DNA from: Comamonas sp.
GTDB lineage: Bacteria; Pseudomonadota; Gammaproteobacteria; Burkholderiales; Burkholderiaceae_C
Assembly: GCA_021166775.1 (NCBI GenBank)
Contig: JAJPEQ010000013.1
Span: 434,001 to 498,000, forward strand
Length of the DNA: 64,000 bases
Direction: 5' to 3'
Position numbers and translations under genes: made by a program. The notes beneath the pieces were generated by a model. The model searched no databases, was not told the origin of the DNA, and saw only the letters and a list, made by a program, of their open reading frames with translations. Shown here piece by piece: positions 1 to 7,870 of the stretch; position 1 is the first letter of the stretch, and every line of letters starts with the position of its first letter.

Positions 1-303
1 TTCCTCCTTGAACAGCCCGCCGCAGTAGGCGCAGATGTTGCGGTCGCGCTGGAACAGTTTGGCGTTGGTGAGGCTGGGTTGCAGCTCGAACGGGTTGATC
101 TCGGGCACGCCGCGCGTGCCGATGATGCTGCTCACGGCGATTTGTGATTGCACTCCGGTCAGGGTGTTGTGCCCGCCGCGAAACAGCGCCACCCGCGCAC
201 CCAGCTCCCAGCGCACGTCGCCCGCCGCATAGTGGGTGACGGCCTGCTCCAGCGTGATCCACGATTGCGGCAGCCCCTGGGCCGACAGCTTCAAGACTTT
301 CAC
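1..303 (-). CDS. HNH endonuclease family protein (C-terminus off the window)
   Basis: The minus strand reads from a GTG at 303 without a stop to the window edge, giving 101 residues. GGAG lies five bases before the GTG. The visible end contains a C-A-Y-C-G-G zinc-ribbon-like pair preceded by a run ending RDRNICAYC. That resembles the entry to the HNH fold of small HNH endonucleases found as stand-alone genes in beta- and gammaproteobacteria; the His-Asn-His core itself would lie outside the window. The N-terminal part reads like the conserved region preceding such a domain. The gene diverges from ribF, with about 150 nt between them. The family call rests on the Cys pair and general resemblance only. 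Cellular role unknown. Confidence 0.6.
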   Translation of the reverse strand, partial: MKVLKLSAQGLPQSWITLEQAVTHYAAGDVRWELGARVALFRGGHNTLTGVQSQIAVSSIIGTRGVPEINPFELQPSLTNAKLFQRDRNICAYCGGLFKEE

Positions 304-457
304 GGCAGCTCCATGGCACGAGATGCGATACCCCTGGCGACGGCTGTGACGTGTGCCCTCGTTTGCCGTCTGTGCGCAATATACTCGTGTTTGCGCCGCA
401 ATTCATCGTGAGGCCATGGCAACAAAGCGCGGCAAGCTATCAAAATTGAGCTTCTGA

Positions 458-1495
458 ATGAAAATATTCCACGGTTTGCATGCGGTGGGCAGAGCACAGA
501 CGTGCGCCCTGACCATAGGCAATTTCGATGGGGTGCACCGCGGGCACCAGGCCATGCTCGCCTTGCTGGTGAACGAGGCGCGCCGCCGGGATGTTGCCAG
601 TTGCGTGCTGACATTCGAGCCGCACCCGCGCGACTATTTCGCGGCGCTGCATCGCAACCCGGATCTGGCGCCGGCGCGCATCGCAACCTTGCGCGACAAG
701 CTGGCCGAGCTCGCGCGCTGCGGCGTGCAGCAGGCGGTGGTGTTGCGTTTCAACCAGGCGCTGGCGCAGCTGTCCGCGCAGTCTTTCATCGACGAGGTGG
801 TGGTTCGCGGCCTGGGCGCGCGCCATGTGCTGGTGGGCGACGACTTCCGTTTCGGCGCCAAACGCGCCGGAGATCGGGCGATGCTCGTCGCCGCCGGGCG
901 TGCGCAGGGCTTTGATGTGGCGTGCATGCCCAGTTACGAGGCGAATGGGGAGCGTGTTTCGAGCACCGCCGTGCGTCAGGCGCTGGCCGCCGCGGACATG
1001 AGCGCCGTGCAGCGCCTGCTGGGGCGCCCGTATGCCATCTCCGGCCACGTGGTGCGCGGACGCCAGCTCGGACGTGCCCTGGGCGCGACGCACGAGGAGG
1101 CGGGGGACGGCTTTCGCACGCTCAATCTGCGCTTTTCGCATTGGAAGCCTGCAGCCAGCGGCATCTTCGCGGTGCTCGTTCATGGGCTCGACGAACAGCC
1201 GCTGCAGGGCGTGGCCAACCTGGGCGTGCGCCCTTCGCTCGACCCGCGCGATGTGAACGCCGGGCGCGTGTTGCTAGAGACGCATTGCCTCGACTGGCCC
1301 GCGCAACTTGGGCACGAGGGGGGCTACGGTAAAATCGTTCGCGTGGAACTGCTCTACAAATTGCACGACGAACTGCGCTACGAAAGCCTGCAGGCGCTCA
1401 CCGAGGGCATTGCGCGCGACCGCGATCAGGCACGCGAGTATTTCGCCACCACCTACGTGCAAACCCGCCGCCAGACGACGCGCGACCGAATTTGA
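458..1495 (+). CDS. ribF: Bifunctional riboflavin kinase / FAD synthetase
   Basis: This 345-residue enzyme phosphorylates riboflavin to FMN and adenylates FMN to FAD in the cytosol. The N-terminal nucleotidyltransferase half shows GNFDGVHRGH near residue 22, GDDFRFG near 128 and VSSTAVRQAL. The C-terminal flavokinase half starts at GRPYAISGHVV. The usual GFPTANL kinase motif appears as GFRTLNL (F219-L224) after an insertion of about ten residues, so the Mg/ATP-contacting Thr221 and Asn223 are kept. It lies 78 nt upstream of ileS in the common ribF-ileS-lspA order and is probably co-transcribed with it. The start is the first in-frame ATG before the conserved N-terminus. Confidence 0.96.
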   Translation: MKIFHGLHAVGRAQTCALTIGNFDGVHRGHQAMLALLVNEARRRDVASCVLTFEPHPRDYFAALHRNPDLAPARIATLRDKLAELARCGVQQAVVLRFNQALAQLSAQSFIDEVVVRGLGARHVLVGDDFRFGAKRAGDRAMLVAAGRAQGFDVACMPSYEANGERVSSTAVRQALAAADMSAVQRLLGRPYAISGHVVRGRQLGRALGATHEEAGDGFRTLNLRFSHWKPAASGIFAVLVHGLDEQPLQGVANLGVRPSLDPRDVNAGRVLLETHCLDWPAQLGHEGGYGKIVRVELLYKLHDELRYESLQALTEGIARDRDQAREYFATTYVQTRRQTTRDRI

Positions 1496-1527
1496 CGGGC
1501 CACGCTCGCCCCGTCCCCTCGCCATGT

Positions 1528-1550
1528 ATTTCAGGCGCAGCGCCTGAAAT
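1528..1550. repeat. Perfect 11-bp inverted repeat between ribF and ileS
   Basis: ATTTCAGGCGC and GCGCCTGAAAT flank a single central A at 1539. The element ends 23 nt before the ileS ATG. It has no U-tract on the plus strand, so it is not a clear terminator. It could be an RNA hairpin in the ileS leader or a protein site. Confidence 0.6.
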
Positions 1551-1573
1551 GTCCCGATATTGAAGGTTGGTTC

Positions 1574-4429
1574 ATGTCCGATTCCCGATCCAAGAATGCG
1601 CCCGAGAGCGCCTACCGCGCCACGCTCAACATGCCGGATACGCCGTTTCCCATGCGCGGCGATCTGCCCAAACGCGAGCCCGGCTGGGTGAAGGCGTGGA
1701 ACGAGGAGGGCTTGTACAAGAAGCTGCGCGACGCCCGCCGCGGCGCACCCAAGTTCATCCTGCATGACGGCCCGCCGTACGCCAACGGCCAGATCCACAT
1801 CGGCCACGCGGTCAACAAGATCCTCAAGGACATGATCGTCAAGGCGCGCCAGCTCGAAGGCTTCGACGCGCTCTACACCCCTGGCTGGGATTGCCACGGC
1901 CTGCCGATCGAGAACGCCATCGAGAAGAAGTACGGCCGCAACCTGCCGCGCGACGAGATGCAGGCGCGGGGGCGGGCGTTTGCCACCGAGCAGATCGCGC
2001 AGCAGATGCAGGATTTCAAACGTCTGGGCGTGCTCGGCGAGTGGGACCACCCCTACAAGACCATGGATTTCGCCAACGAGGCAGGCGAGCTGCGCGCGCT
2101 CAAGGTGGTGATGCAGCGCGGCTTCGTCTACCGGGGGCTCAAGCCCGTGTACTGGTGCTTCGATTGCGCTTCGTCGCTCGCCGAGTTCGAGATCGAGTAC
2201 CAGGACAAGCAGAGCCAGACGCTGGACGTTATGTTCCCTGCAGCCGACCCCGAAAGGCTCGCGGCGGCGTTCGGGCTGGCGAAGCTCGACAAGCCCGCGT
2301 TCGCGGTGATCTGGACCACCACCGCCTGGACCATCCCGGCCAACCAGGCGCTCAACGTCAATCCCGAGCTGCAATACAGCCTGGTCGATACCGAACGCGG
2401 CCTGCTGGTGCTGGCCAGCGCGCTGGTCGAAAAGTGCCTGGAGCGCTGGCAGCTCAGCGGGAAGGTGGTGGCCACCGCCATCGGCCGCAAGCTCGACCAC
2501 ATGCCGTTCAGGCATCCGCTGGCGCACGTGGACAAGGGGTTCGACCGCTTCTCGCCCGTCTACGTGGCCGATTACGCCACGGCCGAGGACGGCACCGGCA
2601 TCGTGCACAGTGCCCCGGCCTACGGCGTGGAGGACTTCAACTCCTGCGTGGCCAATGGCATGCGCTACGAGGACATCCTCAACCCCGTGCAGGGCAACGG
2701 TGTCTATGCGCCCGACCTGGGCCTGTTCGCCGGCCAGTTCATCTGGAAGGCCGTGCCCGTCATCATCGACGCGCTCAAGGTGGCCGGGCGGCTCATGGAC
2801 ACGCGCGCGCTCACGCACAGCTACCCGCACTGCTGGCGCCACAAGACGCCGGTCATCTACCGCGCTGCCGCGCAGTGGTTCGTGCGCATGGACGAGGGTG
2901 ATGGTGTGTTCACCGATCCAGTACAAAAACCCGCCCAAACGCTGCGCCAGATTGCGCTGGAAGCTATCGAAAAGACGAGTTTTTACCCGGAAAACGGCAA
3001 GGCCAGATTGCGCGACATGATCGCCGGGCGGCCCGACTGGTGCATCTCGCGTCAGCGCTCCTGGGGTGTGCCGCTGCCGTTCTTCCTGCACCGGGACAGC
3101 GGCGAGCTGCATCCGCGCACGATGGAGATCATCGATCAGGCCGTCGAGATCGTGGAGCAGGGCGGCATCGAAGCCTGGAGCCGCGTGAGCGCCGAGGACA
3201 TTCTGGGTGCCGAGGACGCGAAACACTACACCAAGAGCACCGACATTCTGGAAGTCTGGTTCGACTCCGGCTCGACCTTCTGGCACGTGCTGCGCGGCAC
3301 CCACCCCGATCTGCACCACGAAGCAGGCCCCGAGGCCGATCTTTATCTGGAAGGGCACGATCAGCACCGTGGGTGGTTCCATTCTTCGCTGCTGCTCGCC
3401 AGCGCCATCTACGGCCGCGCGCCCTACCGCGGCCTGCTCACGCACGGCTTCACCGTGGACGGGCAGGGCAAGAAGATGAGCAAGTCGCTGGGCAACACCG
3501 TCTCGCCGCAGGACGTGAGCTCGCGCCTGGGTGCCGAGATCATCCGCCTGTGGTGCGCTTCCACCGACTATTCGGGCGACCTGGCGATCGACGACAAGAT
3601 CCTCGCCCGCGTGGTGGACGGCTACCGGCGCATCCGCAACACGCTGCGCTTCCTGCTGGCCAACGTGAGCGATTTCGATGCCGCCAAGGACGCGGTGCCC
3701 GAGGCTGAACTGCTGGAGATCGACCGCTGGGCGCTGGCGCGCAGCGCGCAGTTGCAGCAGGAAATCCTGGCGCACTACAAGGTTTACGAATTCCACCCGG
3801 TCGTGGCCAAGCTGCAGCTCTTCTGCTCAGAGGACCTCGGCGGGTTTTACCTCGACGTGCTCAAGGACCGTCTGTACACCACGGCGGCCGGGAGCCTGGC
3901 GCGGCGCAGCGCCCAGACGGCGCTGCACCGGATCGCGCACGCCATGCTGCGCTGGATGGCACCCTTCCTCTCCTTCACGGCGGAAGAGGCGTGGAAGGTG
4001 TTGGGCACGTCCGAGTCGATCTACCTGGAAACCTACCAGCCGGTGGCCGAAGTCGACGAGGCCCTGCTCGCGCGCTGGCAGCGCATCCTCGAGATCCGCG
4101 CGGCGGTGAACAAGGAAATCGAAAACCAGCGCGCCGCAGGCAGCGTGGGTTCGTCGCTGCAGGCCGTGGTCACGCTGAGCGCGCCGCCCGAGGACCATGC
4201 GCTGCTCGCCAGCCTGGGTGACGACCTGAAGTTCGTCCTGATCGTGTCTGCTATTCATCTGGAAGCCGGTGACGCCCTGCAGATCAGCGTTGGTGCCAGC
4301 CCCAATACCAAATGTGAACGCTGCTGGCATTACCGCGACGATGTGGGTCACGACGCGCAGCACCCCACGCTGTGCGGGCGCTGCGTGAGCAACCTCTACG
4401 GCAGCGGCGAGCGGCGCCTTCATGCCTGA
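1574..4429 (+). CDS. ileS: Isoleucyl-tRNA synthetase
   Basis: This 951-residue class I aminoacyl-tRNA synthetase charges tRNA-Ile and carries an editing domain. HIGH is at residues 75-78 and KMSKS at 634-638. The CP1 editing region between them includes [16 protein letters not shown]-terminal zinc finger is visible as [10 protein letters not shown] followed by CGRCV. Length is normal for the bacterial type. The last 8 nt overlap lspA, indicating translational coupling, the standard ileS-lspA arrangement. The ATG chosen gives the conserved [18 protein letters not shown] beginning. Confidence 0.98.
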   Translation: MSDSRSKNAPESAYRATLNMPDTPFPMRGDLPKREPGWVKAWNEEGLYKKLRDARRGAPKFILHDGPPYANGQIHIGHAVNKILKDMIVKARQLEGFDALYTPGWDCHGLPIENAIEKKYGRNLPRDEMQARGRAFATEQIAQQMQDFKRLGVLGEWDHPYKTMDFANEAGELRALKVVMQRGFVYRGLKPVYWCFDCASSLAEFEIEYQDKQSQTLDVMFPAADPERLAAAFGLAKLDKPAFAVIWTTTAWTIPANQALNVNPELQYSLVDTERGLLVLASALVEKCLERWQLSGKVVATAIGRKLDHMPFRHPLAHVDKGFDRFSPVYVADYATAEDGTGIVHSAPAYGVEDFNSCVANGMRYEDILNPVQGNGVYAPDLGLFAGQFIWKAVPVIIDALKVAGRLMDTRALTHSYPHCWRHKTPVIYRAAAQWFVRMDEGDGVFTDPVQKPAQTLRQIALEAIEKTSFYPENGKARLRDMIAGRPDWCISRQRSWGVPLPFFLHRDSGELHPRTMEIIDQAVEIVEQGGIEAWSRVSAEDILGAEDAKHYTKSTDILEVWFDSGSTFWHVLRGTHPDLHHEAGPEADLYLEGHDQHRGWFHSSLLLASAIYGRAPYRGLLTHGFTVDGQGKKMSKSLGNTVSPQDVSSRLGAEIIRLWCASTDYSGDLAIDDKILARVVDGYRRIRNTLRFLLANVSDFDAAKDAVPEAELLEIDRWALARSAQLQQEILAHYKVYEFHPVVAKLQLFCSEDLGGFYLDVLKDRLYTTAAGSLARRSAQTALHRIAHAMLRWMAPFLSFTAEEAWKVLGTSESIYLETYQPVAEVDEALLARWQRILEIRAAVNKEIENQRAAGSVGSSLQAVVTLSAPPEDHALLASLGDDLKFVLIVSAIHLEAGDALQISVGASPNTKCERCWHYRDDVGHDAQHPTLCGRCVSNLYGSGERRLHA

Positions 4430-4943
4430 AGCGATGCAGAACGCGGGTGCCTGGCGCCGCGCCGCGCCCTGGCTGGCCTGGGCCGTGCTCATCGTGGTGC
4501 TCGATCAGCTCACCAAGCGCCTCATCCTGCAGCACTACCAGCTTGGCGATGCCACGCCCATCACGGGCTTCTTCAACATCGTGCGGGCGCACAACACCGG
4601 CGCGGCTTTCTCCTTCCTCGCGGCGGCGGGGGGCTGGCAGCGCTGGCTGTTCACGGCCATCGGTGTGGGGGTAGGGGCTTTCATCGCGTGGCAGCTCTTG
4701 CGCCACGCCGGCCAGCGCCTGTTTGCGTTCTCGCTGGCCAGCATCCTGGGCGGCGCGGTGGGCAACGTCGTGGATCGCCTGGAGCACGGCTACGTCGTCG
4801 ATTTTCTGGACTTTCACTGGCCGTTTCTCTCCGGCCTGTTTTACCGCGGGCATTTCCCGGCGTTCAACCTGGCGGATTCGGCCATCACCCTGGGGGCGGT
4901 GTGCCTGATTCTGGATGAGCTGCTGCGCTCGCGGCGCGGTTGA
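4422..4943 (+). CDS. lspA: Prolipoprotein signal peptidase (signal peptidase II)
   Basis: This 173-residue inner-membrane aspartyl protease removes the signal peptide from diacylglyceryl-prolipoproteins. Four hydrophobic segments are visible. The catalytic Asp motifs are present as GNVVDRL and FNLADSAIT. Its ATG lies inside the end of ileS (8-nt overlap), so it is translated from the ribF-ileS-lspA transcript. The family motif VLDQLTK near the N-terminus supports the start. Confidence 0.97.
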   Translation: MPEAMQNAGAWRRAAPWLAWAVLIVVLDQLTKRLILQHYQLGDATPITGFFNIVRAHNTGAAFSFLAAAGGWQRWLFTAIGVGVGAFIAWQLLRHAGQRLFAFSLASILGGAVGNVVDRLEHGYVVDFLDFHWPFLSGLFYRGHFPAFNLADSAITLGAVCLILDELLRSRRG

Positions 4944-4961
4944 CGCCCCGCGGCCACGGCG

Positions 4962-5852
4962 TCAAGCCGCAGCCTGCGCCGGGCCTTCGGTGGGGTGCAG
5001 ATGGCGCAGCAGGGTGGCCGCGGCCACCCTGTGGCTGCGTGCCAGCGCGGTTGCGCCGAGAGGCTGGAGGTAGGGCTGCAGCGCCTGACGCAGGGCGGCG
5101 TTGCGGGTCACGCCACCCGTGAGCACCAGAGTGGCCACGCCAGCCTGTTCCAGGGCGCGCGTGGCGTGCGACGCGAGCTGCCGCACCACGGCGGCCTGCA
5201 CGCTGGCCGCCAGATCGGCCCGTGGCTGTTCGCACGGCCCGCCTTCAAGCTCGCGGGCGCGCGCCAGTGCCGCGGCCTGCAGCTCAAGGAAGGAAAAGTC
5301 GGGTGAAGCGGCGTCCGTTGCGGGCTCGGGCAGCGCGCAGGCCGTGGCATCGCCGAAATCGGCGAGCCGCTCCAGTGTGGCGCCGCCGGGCACATCCATG
5401 CCGAGCTGCCATGCGAGCTTGTCGAAAACCGCTGCGGCGCCAACATCGCGTGTGCGGCCGAGGACGGTGTATTGGCCCGGTGCGTCCACCCGAACGAGCG
5501 CGGTGAATTTGGCCGAAACCACGAGTGCGACCCAGGGCAGGGGTGGCGGCGCATCGCAGGCAAGAGGCGCCAGCAGATAGGCCTCCAGCGGATCGATGTG
5601 GCGCACCGGCTTGCCAGCGGCCAGCGCCGTGAGGGCCGGGCTCATGCTGGTGCAGCCTACGCCAATGACGGCGGCGGCCGCCACCGGGTTGCCCACCGGA
5701 CTTTGCGCGCCTTGCAGCTCGTCCAGGCGCGCGCAGCTGCCTTGAGCGAGCATCTGAATTGGGACCCGGGGACCTCCCGCCACCAACGTCCAGTTGATTC
5801 TTCCGCCCTTCGATGCGATGCCGAGTGCGGTGGTGCGTTGAGGCTCTTGCAT
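4962..5852 (-). CDS. Degenerate TsaD/Kae1-like paralogue lacking metal ligands
   Basis: This 296-residue protein has the TsaD (tRNA N6-threonylcarbamoyladenosine transferase) layout. The segments resembling LLVSGGHTQLVRV, EAFDK, LGYPGGP and GGVAAN..LR are here VALVVSAKFTALVRV (108-122), AVFDK (141-145), MDVPGG and LTGGVTRNAALR. The residues that make TsaD an enzyme are gone. The HxxxH metal pair in HHLEGH aligns with P88 and Y92, the VSGGHT segment reads VSAKFT, and no DNAAM motif with the third ligand is seen at the C-terminus. It converges on lspA, 18 nt away. It is likely an ASKHA-fold protein with a structural or divergent role, or a decaying duplicate. The frame is intact and has no stops, arguing against a recent pseudogene. 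Confidence 0.7.
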   Translation of the reverse strand: MQEPQRTTALGIASKGGRINWTLVAGGPRVPIQMLAQGSCARLDELQGAQSPVGNPVAAAAVIGVGCTSMSPALTALAAGKPVRHIDPLEAYLLAPLACDAPPPLPWVALVVSAKFTALVRVDAPGQYTVLGRTRDVGAAAVFDKLAWQLGMDVPGGATLERLADFGDATACALPEPATDAASPDFSFLELQAAALARARELEGGPCEQPRADLAASVQAAVVRQLASHATRALEQAGVATLVLTGGVTRNAALRQALQPYLQPLGATALARSHRVAAATLLRHLHPTEGPAQAAA

Positions 5853-5950
5853 GGTGGCCGACAGTGTAGGGCGCGCGGCGTCATCGGCCCGGGTATGCTT
5901 TGCGTTGACCCATGTGCGTCATGGGATTAGAGCGCCCCGAACGGGAGGAC

Positions 5951-7615
5951 ATGAAACATCTGCTGAATTTGCTCGCCGCGATCGCCCTGCTGATCTGGGG
6001 CATGCACTTGGTGCGCACCGGCGTGTTGCGGGTGTTTGGCGCCAATCTGCGCTCGTGGCTCGCGCGCAGCCTGGGCAACCGCTTTACCGCGGCGCTCTCG
6101 GGTATCGGGGTGACGGCATTGGTGCAATCGAGCACCGCGACGGCCTTGATGACGGCATCGTTCGTCGGGCAGGGGCTGATTTCTCTGCCCGCGGCGCTGG
6201 CCGTGATGCGCGGCGCGGACATTGGCACCGCACTGATGGCGGTGCTGTTTTCATTCGACCTGTCCTGGCTTTCGCCGATGTTCATCTTTGTCGGCGTGGT
6301 GCTGTTCATCGCGCGCCAGGCGCAGACGGCAGGGCGCGTGGGGCGGATCTTCATCGGCCTGGGCCTGATGCTGCTGGCGCTCGAACGCATCGTGCAGGCC
6401 AGTGACCCCATGCTTGCGTCGCCGATCACGCCGGTCGTGCTGGACGCGATGGGCAACGATCTGCTGGCGGAGATCCTGATCGGCGCGGTGCTGGCGATCG
6501 TCTCGTACTCCAGCCTGGCGGTGGTGCTGCTGATCGCGGCGATGGCGGCTTCGCAGGTGGTGCCGGTGCAGATGGCGCTTGGGCTGGTGCTGGGCGCCAA
6601 CCTGGGCAACGGCCTGGCGGCGGTGCTCACCATGGCGGGCTCGACCGCCGAGGTGCGGCAGGTGATGGTGGGCAACCTGACCTTCAAGGTGCTGGGCGTG
6701 GCGCTGATGGCGCCTTTCGTCGGGCTGTGGCTGCGCTACGTGCAGCCGAGCATGCCGGGTGTGGCGCATGGCGTGGTGCTGTTTCACCTGGCGTACAACG
6801 TGATCATCAGCGTGGGTTTCATCGGCCTGACGCAGTGGGTGGCGCGGTGGGTGGCGCGATTTTTGCCCAGGCAGCCGCAGGAGCAGGGCTACCACCCGCG
6901 CCACCTCGACCCCTCGGCGCTTTCCACGCCGTCGCTGGCGATGACGTTTGCGGTGCGCGAGGCTCTGAACCAGGCGGATGTGGTCGAGACCATGCTGACC
7001 GGCGTGATGGAGGTCATCCGCCACAACGACGAGCGGCTGGCCGACTCGCTGCGCAAGATGGATGACCGGGTGGATCAGCTCTATTCGGCCATCAAGTATT
7101 ACCTCACCAAGATTCCACGCGACGACCTGGGCGAGAAGGAGAGCCGCCGCTGGGCCGACATCATCAGCTTCACGATCAACATGGAGCAGATCGGCGACAT
7201 CATCGAGCGCATCGTGCAGGATGTGGAAGAAAAGAAAATTGCCAAGGGCGTGGAATTTTCCGAGGCGGGCATGGTGGAGATCGCCGACCTGCACCAGCGG
7301 CTGGTGAGCAATCTGCGCCTGAGCATGGGCGTGTTTCTCGACGGCACGGTGCGCGACGCCCAGCGGTTGCTGGAGGAAAAAGGGCACTTCCGGGCGCTGG
7401 AGCGCACCTACGCGGCCAACCACCTCGCGCGGCTGGCCGATCGCGCCACCCAGACCATGGAGACCAGCTCGCTGCACATCGATCTGCTGTCGGATCTGCG
7501 GCGCATCAACTCGCTGATCAGCGCCACGGCCTATCCCGTGCTCGAACAGGCGGGCGCGCTGTCCCCGGCCAGCGAGCGCGCGCAAGGCCACGAAGGCGGC
7601 CTGCCCGATCTCTGA
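5951..7615 (+). CDS. Na/Pi cotransporter family protein with PhoU-like tail
   Basis: This inner-membrane protein resembles YjbB/NptA-type sodium-phosphate cotransporters. The N-terminal 330 residues contain two inverted Na/Pi repeats, marked by QSSTATALM in the first and SYSSLAVVLL in the second. The C-terminal 220 residues form a helical PhoU-like domain (around NQADVVETML to the end). The ATG at 5951 puts the first membrane helix immediately after MKH and has GGGAGG just upstream. An upstream in-frame ATG at 5912 would add 13 polar residues. The transported ion is inferred from the family. Confidence 0.88.
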   Translation: MKHLLNLLAAIALLIWGMHLVRTGVLRVFGANLRSWLARSLGNRFTAALSGIGVTALVQSSTATALMTASFVGQGLISLPAALAVMRGADIGTALMAVLFSFDLSWLSPMFIFVGVVLFIARQAQTAGRVGRIFIGLGLMLLALERIVQASDPMLASPITPVVLDAMGNDLLAEILIGAVLAIVSYSSLAVVLLIAAMAASQVVPVQMALGLVLGANLGNGLAAVLTMAGSTAEVRQVMVGNLTFKVLGVALMAPFVGLWLRYVQPSMPGVAHGVVLFHLAYNVIISVGFIGLTQWVARWVARFLPRQPQEQGYHPRHLDPSALSTPSLAMTFAVREALNQADVVETMLTGVMEVIRHNDERLADSLRKMDDRVDQLYSAIKYYLTKIPRDDLGEKESRRWADIISFTINMEQIGDIIERIVQDVEEKKIAKGVEFSEAGMVEIADLHQRLVSNLRLSMGVFLDGTVRDAQRLLEEKGHFRALERTYAANHLARLADRATQTMETSSLHIDLLSDLRRINSLISATAYPVLEQAGALSPASERAQGHEGGLPDL

Positions 7616-7616
7616 A

Positions 7617-7637
7617 AGCGGCGCGGTCCGCGCCGCT
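7617..7637 (+). terminator. GC-rich hairpin after the Na/Pi cotransporter gene
   Basis: AGCGGCGCGG (7617-7626) is complementary to CCGCGCCGCT (7628-7637), directly after the stop codon. No T-run follows, so it may be a weak intrinsic terminator or an mRNA-end stabiliser. Confidence 0.4.
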
Positions 7638-7784
7638 GCAAGCGGGCATGCGGGGCACTGGCCAGGGCGGGCCAAGAGCAAACCGTGGCGTAGCGCATCC
7701 TGTTGCAAAAGCGCCAAACCCGCGCCGGACTTGTCCTGGCGCATGGTCGAGGCCGCTCCAAGCCGCGCTGCCAAAAAATCTTTC

Positions 7785-7800
7785 ACACTACATGTTGTGT
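7785..7800 (+). promoter_or_regulatory. NrdR box 1
   Basis: ACACTACATGTTGTGT is a near-perfect palindrome matching the NrdR consensus acaCWAtATaTWGtgt. It lies 71-86 nt upstream of the nrdA ATG. NrdR is the ATP/dATP-sensing repressor of ribonucleotide reductase operons. Confidence 0.85.
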
Positions 7801-7816
7801 GATTGATGCTTGCCAA

Positions 7817-7832
7817 CTACTATACGTAGCGT
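7817..7832 (+). promoter_or_regulatory. NrdR box 2
   Basis: CTACTATACGTAGCGT has the core CTATACGTAG and looser flanks than box 1. The two cores (7788 and 7820) are exactly 32 bp apart, about three helical turns. That phasing is the hallmark of paired NrdR sites and supports both calls. Confidence 0.75.
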
Positions 7833-7870
7833 ATTAACGCGTCGCCACGCAGACAGGAGGGCAAGCCGCC

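Noticed and set aside
1274..3796. 840-codon minus-strand ORF opposite ileS
   Set aside because: It has His/Val/Leu-rich composition with no recognisable motif and lies wholly antisense to a clear ileS; typical high-GC shadow.
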